Of a DNA stretch of 64,000 nt, positions 55,594 to 63,957 are shown piece after piece. The DNA comes from Elgaria multicarinata webbii (lineage: Eukaryota; Chordata; Lepidosauria; Squamata; Anguidae). Within the stretch, counting starts at the first letter, position 1. Every line of letters begins with the position of its first letter. The notes beneath the pieces are model-generated. The model was not told the DNA's origin and did no database searches. It saw nothing but the letters and a program-made list of their open reading frames with translations. The translations under genes and the position numbers were made by a program. The stretch lies in contig NC_086183.1 in NCBI RefSeq assembly GCF_023053635.1, forward strand, positions 32,655,501 through 32,719,500, in the 5' to 3' direction.

Positions 55594-56813
55594 CACAGCA
55601 CGCAGAAAGTTGAGAGTAGTCTCAAAATGACCCCTATCCACGACTCTCTGTGCACAAGAATTTTCAGAACGATAGCTTAAACCCCCCCCCCAGTTATCCC
55701 CGATTCTTTCCCTCAATGCAATCCTATGGGCGAAAAGCCGAAACGCAGTTTGAGCCGCGCGGTTGACCCGATTTTCAAAAAAATATAGCACGCGACACGG
55801 ACAACGCAGAGAGGTGAGAGTGGTCTCAAAATGACCCCCATCCACGACTCTCTGAGCACAAGAATTTCCAGAGCGATAGCTTCAAAAACAACGTAGTTAT
55901 GCGCGATTATTTGCCGCAATGCAATCCTATGGCGAAATGTTTTCAAGATGGCGACCGGAGCGCTCCGCCTGAACTCGGAGCTCCGAAAAATGGTCGCTTC
56001 TCTTCGCCTTGCTTCTAGGGGGTCCGCGGTCCGCTCCTACTCCGCCTCTGGGTAAGGCGGAGCAGGCCAATCCGCTACTGCTTCTACGCTCCTAATCGGA
56101 GCGGAGCACATCCCTACTTTAAAGCTCTTTAAAAGCAGTAGTGTAGATCCCCTTGTGCCATCATTTTTCCACCTTGCTGTCCTCATCTGACTCTGGGCCA
56201 GTTTTATATTGTTTTGACCCAGGCTGGCTCACTTCTAGTGCTTCGTTCAATCCTTGTTCCTCGTATTTTCAAAACCTGGATGCCTCTGCTTCTCCCAGCT
56301 CTGGTTCTGACCTGTTTTGTCCCCACAATTTCAGTCCGGTTCACCCTTTCTCCTCCTCCCTCCACCTTGCCCAAATCCATCATCTTCCTTCTCCCTAATC
56401 CTCTCATACCAACCCATTGCCTTTCCCCAAAGACCCCCTGGCAGAACCAACCTGCCGCAAACTCACCCAAGATCTCCTTTCTCCTCTGTGTGTGTGGCTG
56501 ATCAGTGTAGACCCATTCAAAATCATCCCTGCTTCCAGGCTTTCTCATACTGAACCTTCCAAAGAGTCCCTCTGCTGGTACTGCCTTCCACTGCCCTCGG
56601 TTATTTGGCTGTACCTCTAAGAAACACCCTCATGGAGAGACTAAGTCCCATCCCACCTGTTATGCAAAAGCCACCTGCTCAACCAGTTTGTCTTTCTTCC
56701 ATCATGGATGGAACACTTACACCAGTTCAAGGATGAAACAGCTAAGACTGGAACGACAGCTAATCCATACAGTCCATGGACACTTCAAGTGCATGCAATT
56801 AACATCAGGGACT
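55594..56813. repeat. 1521-bp tandem duplication, unit 2 (without LINE)
   Basis: Repeats the hAT right part (to 56116) and block X (56117-56813). It lacks the LINE and runs on into GCTTAATGTTCTATTTG, i.e. the LINE empty site. Confidence 0.95.
56467..56548 (-). CDS. DEGS-like coding exon 1, copy 3 (duplicate, intact upstream flank)
   Basis: Same coding sequence and donor again, in block 56117-56813. This copy lacks the LINE, so the sequence 5' of it (above 56813) runs on undisturbed and may represent the original promoter. Using it would need an intron of about 37 kb. Confidence 0.78.
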
Positions 56814-56928
56814 GCTTAATGTTCTATTTGATTTGCCTATTATTAGCATCTACGTGCGATTTTATTTGCCCAAAAACCAGGGCAGTGAACAATGTCCATT
56901 TTTTAATTTTTAATGTTTTTATGCCAGC

Positions 56929-57474
56929 GGGGGGGATTCTACACACCGTTCTGAAGGCGCCCCGGAGCCACTTGGGGGCGCCCCGAAAACGCTCGTGTAG
57001 TACGTACCTTAACCGTCCCCAGAAGAGGAGGCGTAGGAGGCGTGCTTCGGCGGCGCAGACTGCGGGCGGGCTGCTCCAGGCTCCGTTTCCCTTTAGCCAG
57101 CAGGCCCTGCGAGAGCTCCCAGCAGTGGGGCTGGGTCGTGGGAGGGAAGAGAGTGGACGGGCGAGGAGAGGGGCGGTGGCGGCGGCGGCCCCTGCGCGGT
57201 CCCGGGGGTGTGGGAGGCGCCCTCCCCTTTCCTCGCCCATCCAGTAATCCAATTACTGGAAGCGGAAGCGGAAGCGGAAGCCGAGCTCTCCGACCCGGGT
57301 GGCTCTTACCCCGGCAGCAGGAGGCCAGCGGGGAGGCGGCAAGGACGCGGCCGGTTCCCCAGCCTCCTCCTCCTCCGTCTCTTCCTCCGTCTCTTCTTTC
57401 GCCGGCTATACCATCGTTTTGACGATGCACTGGAGGCGCACGGAAGTGACTTCAGTACTACATGTAGATTTGGC
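56929..57474. mobile_element. GC-rich fold-back element (TTCTACACG family), copy B
   Basis: Left end GATTCTACACACCGTTCTGA, right end CTTCAGTACTACATGTAGAT, inverted with mismatches. The inner part (GGCTCTTACCCCGGCAGCAG; GACGCGGCCGGTTCCCCAGC; CTCTTCCTCCGTCTC) is shared with copy C at 59059. It is very GC-rich with short GAAGCG repeats at 57259-57279. Confidence 0.8.
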
Positions 57475-58150
57475 CCAGGTCCCAGCAGTGAGAGGTGCAT
57501 TTCATGCCATTGGGGAGGGGGGGTGCCCTGGCATGCACTGGACCTCTGTGTGCATTGCCGGAAGTGACAGGACCTGTGTCCCTTATGAGCAGTGTGTTGG
57601 GGGCACCATGGATATGTTAAAACAGACATACATGGGCTATTCCTAGAAAGCACATGTGCTGTTCTAGCCTGAATCAAAAGAAACACGCTTGTAATAAATA
57701 GCCAGGGGATGGACATGGATGAAAGGCCAAACCCAGAATAAGGCCACTTCAGAGTAACAATGCCCCTGGCTGTTCAGTTGATTTTTTGAGCAAATTTTAT
57801 TTGCTCAAAAAAAAAGGGTGGTGAACAATGTCCATTTATTTATTTTTAATGTTTTTATGCCAGCTAATTTGCTAAAAAGTCATCAAGGCATTTTACAACA
57901 ATTTAAAACAATAAAAGCTCGTAACGATAAAAACAAGAACATCAAAAATAGTAAAACTATGAAAACATTAAAAACGACACCTTTTGGAAAAGATACATCT
58001 AGAAAAACGTTTTCTAAAGGCCAAGAGAGTGCGGGCCAATTGTAGTTCTTGAGGAGCAACACAGGAGAAAACCCTTTAAAACTATAAAAATGTAAAACAA
58101 CAACAACAGAACAACTCATACAGACAAAACCATATCTTGCAACCAACCAG
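57475..58150. other. Unclassified; direct repeat of a flank
   Basis: A 60-bp word at 57796-57863 (GTGAACAATGTCCATTT; TTTTTATGCCAGC) repeats 56867-56927, which abuts copy B of the fold-back element. An L2-like 3' UTR (CATCAAGGCATTTTACAACA) follows. Confidence 0.5.
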
Positions 58151-58430
58151 ACATAATGGTCATAGACAAAAAAGAAAAACAGACATACCTCATTGACATA
58201 GCAATCCTGAATGACAAAAATGTTGTTGAAAAGGAAGGGGGAAAGAGAAAAATATACACCACTAGCCATGGAAATCAAAGAATTATGGCAACTGTAAATG
58301 GTCACAATTATTCCATGAGTCACACCAGTCACCAGCATCACATCAAAAAACTATACAGAAAACCTTCAGAAATTGGGCATACCAAAATACATCCACACCA
58401 ACGTCCAGAAAGCAGTCATATTTAAAGCAT
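58151..58430 (+). repeat. Retroelement C-terminal domain relic
   Basis: Reads MVIDKKEKQTYLIDIAILND and then KNVVEKEGGKRKIYT, similar to the PD-(D/E)XK-like C-terminal segment (PDIVV.DKK...LIDVA) found in several LINE-type polyproteins. Too short and diverged to classify. Confidence 0.4.
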
Positions 58431-58519
58431 GTTCAATAGTCAGGAAATTTCTGAATCTTTAAAAGACAGCATGACTTGGCAAAGCCCGTCATGTCCATGA
58501 GCGAGAAAGAGATAAAATA

Positions 58520-58640
58520 ATCATTATGTATTTATTTATTTCTTACCTGTCTTTCCCTTTGGATCGAGGTGGGGAATAGCATTAGTACAACAATACAATA
58601 GAACTCAAATACATAGAATTTCATGGATCATCAGGTGTCT
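58520..58640 (-). repeat. LINE 3' tail fragment
   Basis: (TTTA)n, then CTTACCTGTCTTTCCCTTTG and GATCGAGGTGGGGAATAGCA, like inverted CR1/L2-type 3' UTRs. Confidence 0.55.
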
Positions 58641-58663
58641 TTTATGCTGGCATCTGCACATTG

Positions 58664-60000
58664 ATGGAATTAGATTTTCTTGCAATTCGCCCAAATCCGC
58701 ACTTGCAAAAATGCAAAAAATAAAAAAATAAAATAAAAAAACCCCACTCCCGCCCATCCCAAATGCACAGCACTTCTCCAACATGTGCATTTTCATGCTT
58801 TAGCCTTTGGGGGAAATGCAAGTTTTTGCCTCAAGTTTGTTGCCTGTTACAAATGTCCCACCCTGGAACATGCCATGTACAACCCCTGAACATTCATAGG
58901 CTGCCTTTGTAATCACCTCATTTCCCAATCAAACTAGATGCAAGAGAAGGTCACGTTGATTGCATTGTTATGCAAGGCAGGGATGGAGGTAAACTACATT
59001 TTTAAAAAAAGGATCTACGTGGCTCTCCATGATCCACCAACGTGTTTTAAACAAAGCTCTGGAGGGAATCTACACGTAGTACTGAAGGCGCTGCCTCCCT
59101 GCCGGCCTCCTGCTGCCGGGGTAAGAGCCACCCGGGTTGGAGAGCTCGGCGGAAGCAGAAGCCAAGCTCTCCAACCCGGGTGGCTCTTACCCCGGCAGCA
59201 GGAGGCCGGCGGGGAGGAGGCGGCAGCAGCGGCGGCAGCGGCAAGGACGCGGCCGGTTCCCCAGCCACCGCTTCCTCCGTCTCTTCCTCCGTCTCTTCTT
59301 TCGCCGTCTACACCATTGTTTTGACGGCGCACTGGAGGCGCACGCAAGCGCCTTCAGTACTACGTGTAGATTCCCTCATTATCACAGATCCAGTACATCT
59401 GATTCCTGGAATGTTTATGGGTGGCACCGACCTCAAGATTGGATTACTGCAACGCGCTCTTTGTAGGACTGCTCTGGAAGCCGGAGCTAGTGCAGAACGC
59501 TGTAGCTCAGCTGTTGTCCGGAACTGCCCCTTTCCAGCATGGAACTCCTCTGCTGAGGGAACTGCACTGGCATACACACATAAAGCATTATTCTTCTGTC
59601 AACAGGATTTGAACCTGGCTCCTCTGCCAAAATGGCAATCCAATGGACAGCAGACAGCAGTGGTCTGATGGGAAGAGAACTGCCTGCCCACAATGGCACA
59701 CACAAGCCAGGGGTGGGTTACAGAGCGCCACTGAAGCAGAGCCCTCTACCCACTGGAGGCGGTTGGCTTCTACATTGGCAGGGCAATGAATGCGCTCAGG
59801 GCTTCAGTCAGAACTCTAAAGGAGCTATCTGGGGGTCAAAGGTTCTGGCTGAAATCTGGAGCCACCCCGCTGATTTCTCAGCCACCAGCCTCCGTCGGTC
59901 ATACCACCAACATCTTGTGCAGTGCAGCAAATGGATCTTTCTGATCTGAGGCTCGCCTCGAGCGTCAGCGTCCTGCGCCTCCCAACCCTCTCTGCATTGT
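58664..60000. repeat. Segmental duplicate P' (partner 30966-32235)
   Basis: Second copy of the segment, same orientation. It has no CR1 at its left end and carries an extra fold-back element (59059-59377). Its middle (59566-59801) lacks the MITE and L2 end of P. The last 200 bp (AGAACTCTAAAGGAGCTATC to TCTCTGCATTGT) are again shared. Confidence 0.88.
59059..59377. mobile_element. GC-rich fold-back element (TTCTACACG family), copy C, with known empty site
   Basis: Left GAGGGAATCTACACGTAGTA and right TACTACGTGTAGATTCCCTC are inverted. The inner hairpin pairs GCCTCCTGCTGCCGGGGTAA with its complement around GGAAGCAGAAGCC. The related segment P reads AAACAAAGCT then ATTATCACAG at 31290-31309, exactly without the 319 bp. 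No clean target duplication is visible. Confidence 0.9.
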
Positions 60001-60350
60001 TCAGGACACCCTGAACCCCAATACCAGCAATACTAATACATTGTTACAGAATATACTTCCCCAGCCAGGTGTCCTTCAGCTCAGGCGCCAGGCCCCACGT
60101 CTGGTAGACTTTTATGGCCACTCAGCTATTCTACTCCCCCCTCCCTCCGGATGGGCCATTTTTTCCCTTCACAGATGCAAATTGCCCCAAGCCCACTTCT
60201 CTCGCCTTGACGGAGCCAGGAGATGGCCTCACGCCCACGGCCAGGTGGAGAGATAAGCGGTACTTCTGCAATTCTATAACAGACAATAGACAATGAATAA
60301 AGAATTCTTAAAAACAGCAATTCTTTGTACACTTAACCCCTTCCTTACAG
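60001..60350. other. No gene; possible SINE relic
   Basis: Nothing recognised with confidence between P' and the L2-tail repeat. Confidence 0.35.
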
Positions 60351-60476
60351 TTTTATTATGGTTTTCATTTTTGTGAACCGCCCAGAGAGCTTCAGGTATG
60401 GGGCGGTATAGAAATGTAATAAATAAATAAAAATAAATAACAAAAGTGCCCTGGTGACATCATCAACCCATTTCTA
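60351..60476. repeat. Direct repeat R1 (L2 tail plus unique flank)
   Basis: GTTTTATTATGGTTTTCATT, the L2 3' end word GGGCGGTATAGAAATGTAAT, then non-L2 sequence AACAAAAGTGCCCTGGTGA and CATCAACCCATTTCTAT. The same 126 bp occur at 61283-61411 with few differences. Confidence 0.92.
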
Positions 60477-61275
60477 TTTTGTTGTTGTTTATTCGTTCAG
60501 TAGTTTACGACTCTTCGTGACTTCATGGACCAGCCCACGCCAGAGCTTTCTGTTGGCTGTCGCCACCCCTAGCTCCCCCAAGGTCAAGTCCATCACCTCC
60601 AGAATATCATCCCTCCATCTTGCCCCTCTTCCTTTTGCCTTCCACTTTCCCTAGCATCAGCCTCTTCTCCAGGGTATCCTGTCTTCTCATTATGTGGCCA
60701 AAGTACTTCAGTTTTGCCTTTAATACCATTCCCTTAAGTGAGCAGTCTGGCTTTATTTCCTGGAGTATGGACTGGTTGGATCTTCTTGCAGTCCAAGGCA
60801 CTCTCAGAACTTTCCTCCAGCACCACAGTTCAAAAGCATCTCTCTTCCTTCGCTCAGCCTTCCTTATGGTCCAGCTCTCGCAGCCATAGGTTACTACGGG
60901 GAATACCATTGCTTTAACTATGCGGACCTTTGTTGTCAGCGTGGTGTCTCTGCTCTTAACTATTTTATCGAGATTTGTCATTGCTCTCCTCCCAAGAAGT
61001 AAACGTCTCCTGACTTCCTGGCTGCAGTCAGCGTCTGCAGTAATCTTTGCGCCCAGGAATACAAAGTCTGTCACTGCCTCCACGTTTTCTCCCTCTATTT
61101 GCCAGTTATCAATCAAGCTGGTTGCCATAATCTTGGGTTTTTTGAGGTTTACCTGCAACCCGGCTTTTGCACTTTCTTCTTTCACCTTCGTCATAAGGCT
61201 CCTCGGCTCCTCCTCGCTTTCAGCCATCAAAGTGGTGTCATCTGCATATCTGAGGTTGTTCTGGTGTTTTTAGAC
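60477..61275 (-). repeat. BovB/RTE LINE, C-terminal RT fragment
   Basis: An open frame of 207 codons (61230-60607) reads GLQVNLKKPKIMATSLIDNW, NVEAVTDFVFLGAKITAD, RIVKAMVFPVVTYGCESWTI and ELWCWRKVLRVPWTARRSN, the BovB RT end. The 3' part gives GGTGATGGACTTGACC-type words. It is 5' truncated and lies between the direct repeats R1 and R2. Confidence 0.93.
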
Positions 61276-61282
61276 TGTTGGT

Positions 61283-61411
61283 TGTTTTATTATGGTTTTC
61301 ATTTTTGTGAACCGCCCAGAGATCTTCAGGTATGGGGCGGTATAGAAATGTAATTAATAAATAAAAATAAATAACAAAAGTGCCCTGGTGATGTCATCAA
61401 CCCGTTTCTAT
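61283..61411. repeat. Direct repeat R2 (partner of 60351-60476)
   Basis: Second copy, ending CATCAACCCGTTTCTAT and running straight into the POLR2I promoter. Includes non-L2 flank, so this is a local duplication and not two independent L2 tails. Confidence 0.92.
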
Positions 61412-61661
61412 GGAGGCACGTAAACTGATGAAGGAGCTGGACGTTATCCGCCCCGCCCCCATTCAACTTGACCCAGCGGCAAGAGGAGAGAAAGCGGTTT
61501 TAAGGGAATCCTAGAGCGGCCGCATTCAGACCTATGGCGGCCCCCAACGGCTTCCGTAGCTAACCGGACGAGGAAAGCAGTGACGCAGACTACGTCAGCC
61601 GAAGGCTGGAAGGCGCGCCGTCCGGTTTTGCGCCTGCGCACTCCCTCCGCAGGTGGTTGCC
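61412..61661 (+). promoter_or_regulatory. POLR2I: POLR2I promoter / 5' UTR with NRF-1-like site
   Basis: CpG-rich, no TATA box. An NRF-1-type word GCGCCTGCGCA lies at 61630-61640, 22 bp before the ATG. CGGACG and CCGGTTTT words fit a housekeeping promoter. Repeats reach to within 250 bp of the start codon. Confidence 0.7.
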
Positions 61662-61720
61662 ATGGAGTCGGAAGGGGCCTACGAGCCGGGCTTCGTCGGG
61701 ATCCGCTTTTGCCAGGAATG
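61662..61720 (+). CDS. POLR2I: POLR2I (RNA polymerase II subunit RPB9), coding exon 1
   Basis: RPB9 is a small zinc-ribbon subunit of RNA polymerase II that helps start-site choice, fidelity and TFIIS-stimulated cleavage. This exon encodes [19 protein letters not shown] plus the first two bases (TG) of the next codon, before donor GTGAGT. Human POLR2I begins [20 protein letters not shown] as I recall, so the split codon should be cysteine, completing the first CxxC pair of the N-terminal zinc ribbon. The remaining exons lie beyond 64000. In mammals the gene is head-to-head with TBCB; here the orientation is kept but the distance is about 51 kb. Confidence 0.93.
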
Positions 61721-61817
61721 GTGAGTCGGCGGGAGGGTAGAAGGGAAGCGGGGCGAGACCGGGGGGCGACGGCGGGACGCATTCGCCGCTCCCTCACCCA
61801 GCGGCCCTTATCTCCGG

Positions 61818-61944
61818 CCTTTCCCCCAACCGGGCGCCGGCGAGAGGGGTTGGACTGCAAGCCCCATCATCCCCAGCCGTCCGGGGATGGGGATGATGGG
61901 GCTTGCAGTCCAACCCCTCTCGCCGGCGCCCGGTTGGGAAAGGC
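61818..61944. mobile_element. GC-rich palindromic MITE in POLR2I intron 1
   Basis: Inverted arms of about 58 bp: GGCCTTTCCCCCAACCGGGC on the left and GCCCGGTTGGGAAAGGCC on the right, pairing through GTTGGACTGCAAGCCCCATC, with a short loop near GCCGTCCGG. The core word recalls hAT MITEs but the ends differ from the CAGCCTTTCTC family. No target duplication seen. Confidence 0.82.
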
Positions 61945-62280
61945 CCACGCGAGCTATAAGGTCTCCGAGGAGAAAGTCAGGAGATCCGAAACGTTGCACC
62001 TACTGAACCCGTGTCTTCTGTCCACACGACTCTGCTCCACGTGTTTAGTCTTGGGATGCCTTAGGACGTACTTGAGACATAGCTTGCCTTGCCATCCTTT
62101 ACCCTGAAGTAAGTTCCATTGAGTTCAGTGGGACTTCCTCCCGGGGGTAGCCCCAAGTTAGGCCTACTTCGAGTAGTCCCGTTGAAATGAATGGGGGGGG
62201 GGATCCCACCTGGCTTCATCGCCTCCCTTCTTCTTGGGCAGACGGCCTTGCATTGAAGGTTCACCAAGAACGAGTATTGT
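61945..62280. other. POLR2I intron 1; SINE/MITE relic
   Basis: At 62108-62195 GTTCCATTGAGTTCAGTGGG and TCCCGTTGAAATGAATGGG are partly inverted, a common amniote short repeat. Nothing else seen. Confidence 0.45.
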
Positions 62281-62284
62281 TTGC

Positions 62285-62560
62285 AAAGCGTTATTATTTA
62301 TTCCACTTTTATACCGCCCAAGAGCCGAAGCTTTCTGGACGGTTCACAACAATTCACAAAAATAAAATAAAATAAAATAAAAGCAAACAACAACATTACA
62401 CAACATTACGTTATACAACATTACCCCTCCTCCTCCTCCCCTTTCCTTTTGTGTCATGTCTTTTAGATTGTAAGCCTGTGGGCAGGGACTGCCAAATACT
62501 TTTGTAAGCGGCCCTGAGAGCCTTTTTTGGCTGAACGGCAGCATAAAAATGCTTAAATAA
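62285..62560. repeat. L2-type tails (minus piece, then plus piece)
   Basis: 62288-62365 is an L2 3' end in minus orientation (TACCGCCCAAGAGCCGAAGC). 62465-62560 is a plus-strand LINE tail (AGATTGTAAGCCTGTGGGCA). Confidence 0.65.
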
Positions 62561-62564
62561 AATA

Positions 62565-62860
62565 ATTTATTTTATTAATTACATTTCTATACCGCCCAAT
62601 AGCCGGAGCTCTCTGGGCGGTTCACAAAAATTAAAAACATTCAAAGTATAAAACAACAGTATAAAACTGTTAATATAAATACAATATATAATATAATAAA
62701 AATAATATAAATACAATAATATAAAATACAATATACAAGCTCAACCAGATAAAAACAGCAGCAATGCAAAATTACAAATTTAAAACACCAAGTTAAAATT
62801 TATTTATAGACTGTTAAAATGCTGGGAGAATAAAAAGGTCTTCATAAATAACATAAATAA
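62565..62860 (-). repeat. L2 LINE 3' UTR, minus orientation
   Basis: TCTATACCGCCCAATAGCCG, CTCTCTGGGCGGTTCACAAA, then the A-rich 3' UTR to GAATAAAAAGGTCTTC. Confidence 0.87.
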
Positions 62861-62996
62861 TACATAGTCTCCCCCCCAAAAAAAAAATTAACGTAGAAAA
62901 ATGTAAACGATTTCAGTAATAGACCTGTTCCAGACAGCTGACACAAGTGCCTCATCAGATGCCATTAAATGATTGGGAGGAGAGGGCAGCCTTCTG

Positions 62997-63480
62997 TTTA
63001 TTTAATTAATTTATTTATAAATTTATTACATTTTTATACCGCCCAATAGCCGAAGCTCTCTGGGCGGTTCTCAAAAATTAAAACCATAATAAAACAACCA
63101 ACAGGTTAAAAACACAAATACAAAATACAGTATCAAAAGCACAACCAGGATAAAACCACGCAGCAAAGTTGATATAACATTAAAATACAGAGTTAGAACT
63201 GTAAAATTTAAATTTAAGTTAAAATTATGTGTTAAAATACTGAGAGAATAAAAAGGTCTTCAGCTGGCGATGAAAAGAGTACAGTGTAGGCGCCAGGCGG
63301 ACCTCTCTGGGGAGCTCATTCCGCAACCGGGGTGCCACAGCGGTTGCTGAAAAGACTACAGTGTCCATGTCAGGCAGACCCTGGAGAGCTCAGTGGGGCC
63401 ACCACTGAGAAGGCCCCCTCCCATGTTGCCACCTCCTGAATCTCCCTTGGAGGCAGCACTTGGAGGAAGGCTTCAGATGT
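62997..63480 (-). repeat. L2 LINE 3' end with C-terminal codons, minus orientation
   Basis: A third L2 3' UTR in this intron, extending into coding: GCCAGGCGGACCTCTCTGGG and CATTCCGCAACCGGGGTGCC are the complement of the L2 words for [11 protein letters not shown]. Ends near 63480. Confidence 0.87.
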
Positions 63481-63639
63481 TGATCATAATGTCCAGGTTA
63501 GGTTCAGGTCGGGAGAGGCGTTCCGTCGGATATTGACGGAATAACCCCCACTCCCTGTGTCTGCAGTGAAAAAGCCATGCACATCAAGAGCTGACCCTCA
63601 CGCCCCACACAACGCTGCCCAGAAAGTAATAGAAGAACT

Positions 63640-63957
63640 TCGGTCACACTCTTCAAATACTTAAAAGGTCACACAGAGGAGGGCCAGGATCTCTTCTCGA
63701 TCATCCCAGAGTGCAGGACACGGAATAATGGGCTCAAGTTACAGGAAGCCAGATTCCACGTGGACATCAGGTGCGACAATGGAATCAGTTACCTAGGGAG
63801 GCGGTGGGCTCTCCCACACTTGAGGACTTCAAGAGGCAGCTGGACAGCCACCTGTCAGGGATGCTTTAGGGTGGATTCCTGCATTGAGCAGGGGGTTGGA
63901 CTCGATGGCCTTATAGGCCTCTTTCAACTCTACTATTTTATGATTCTATGACTCCTA
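63640..63957 (+). repeat. CR1 LINE 3' end
   Basis: GAGGGCCAGGATCTCTTCTC, GTGCAGGACACGGAATAATG and AGAGGCAGCTGGACAGCCAC, ending in TTCAACTCTACTATTTTATG. It has small internal gaps relative to the copy at 13556. Confidence 0.88.

Noticed and set aside
56708-57430. Overlapping 120-180-codon frames over fold-back copy B
   Set aside because: GC-rich low-stop DNA within a mobile element; frames on both strands and no conserved domain.
61580-62107. 175-codon plus-strand frame over the POLR2I start
   Set aside because: It is in a different phase from POLR2I exon 1, runs through the donor site into the palindrome, and has no family resemblance.
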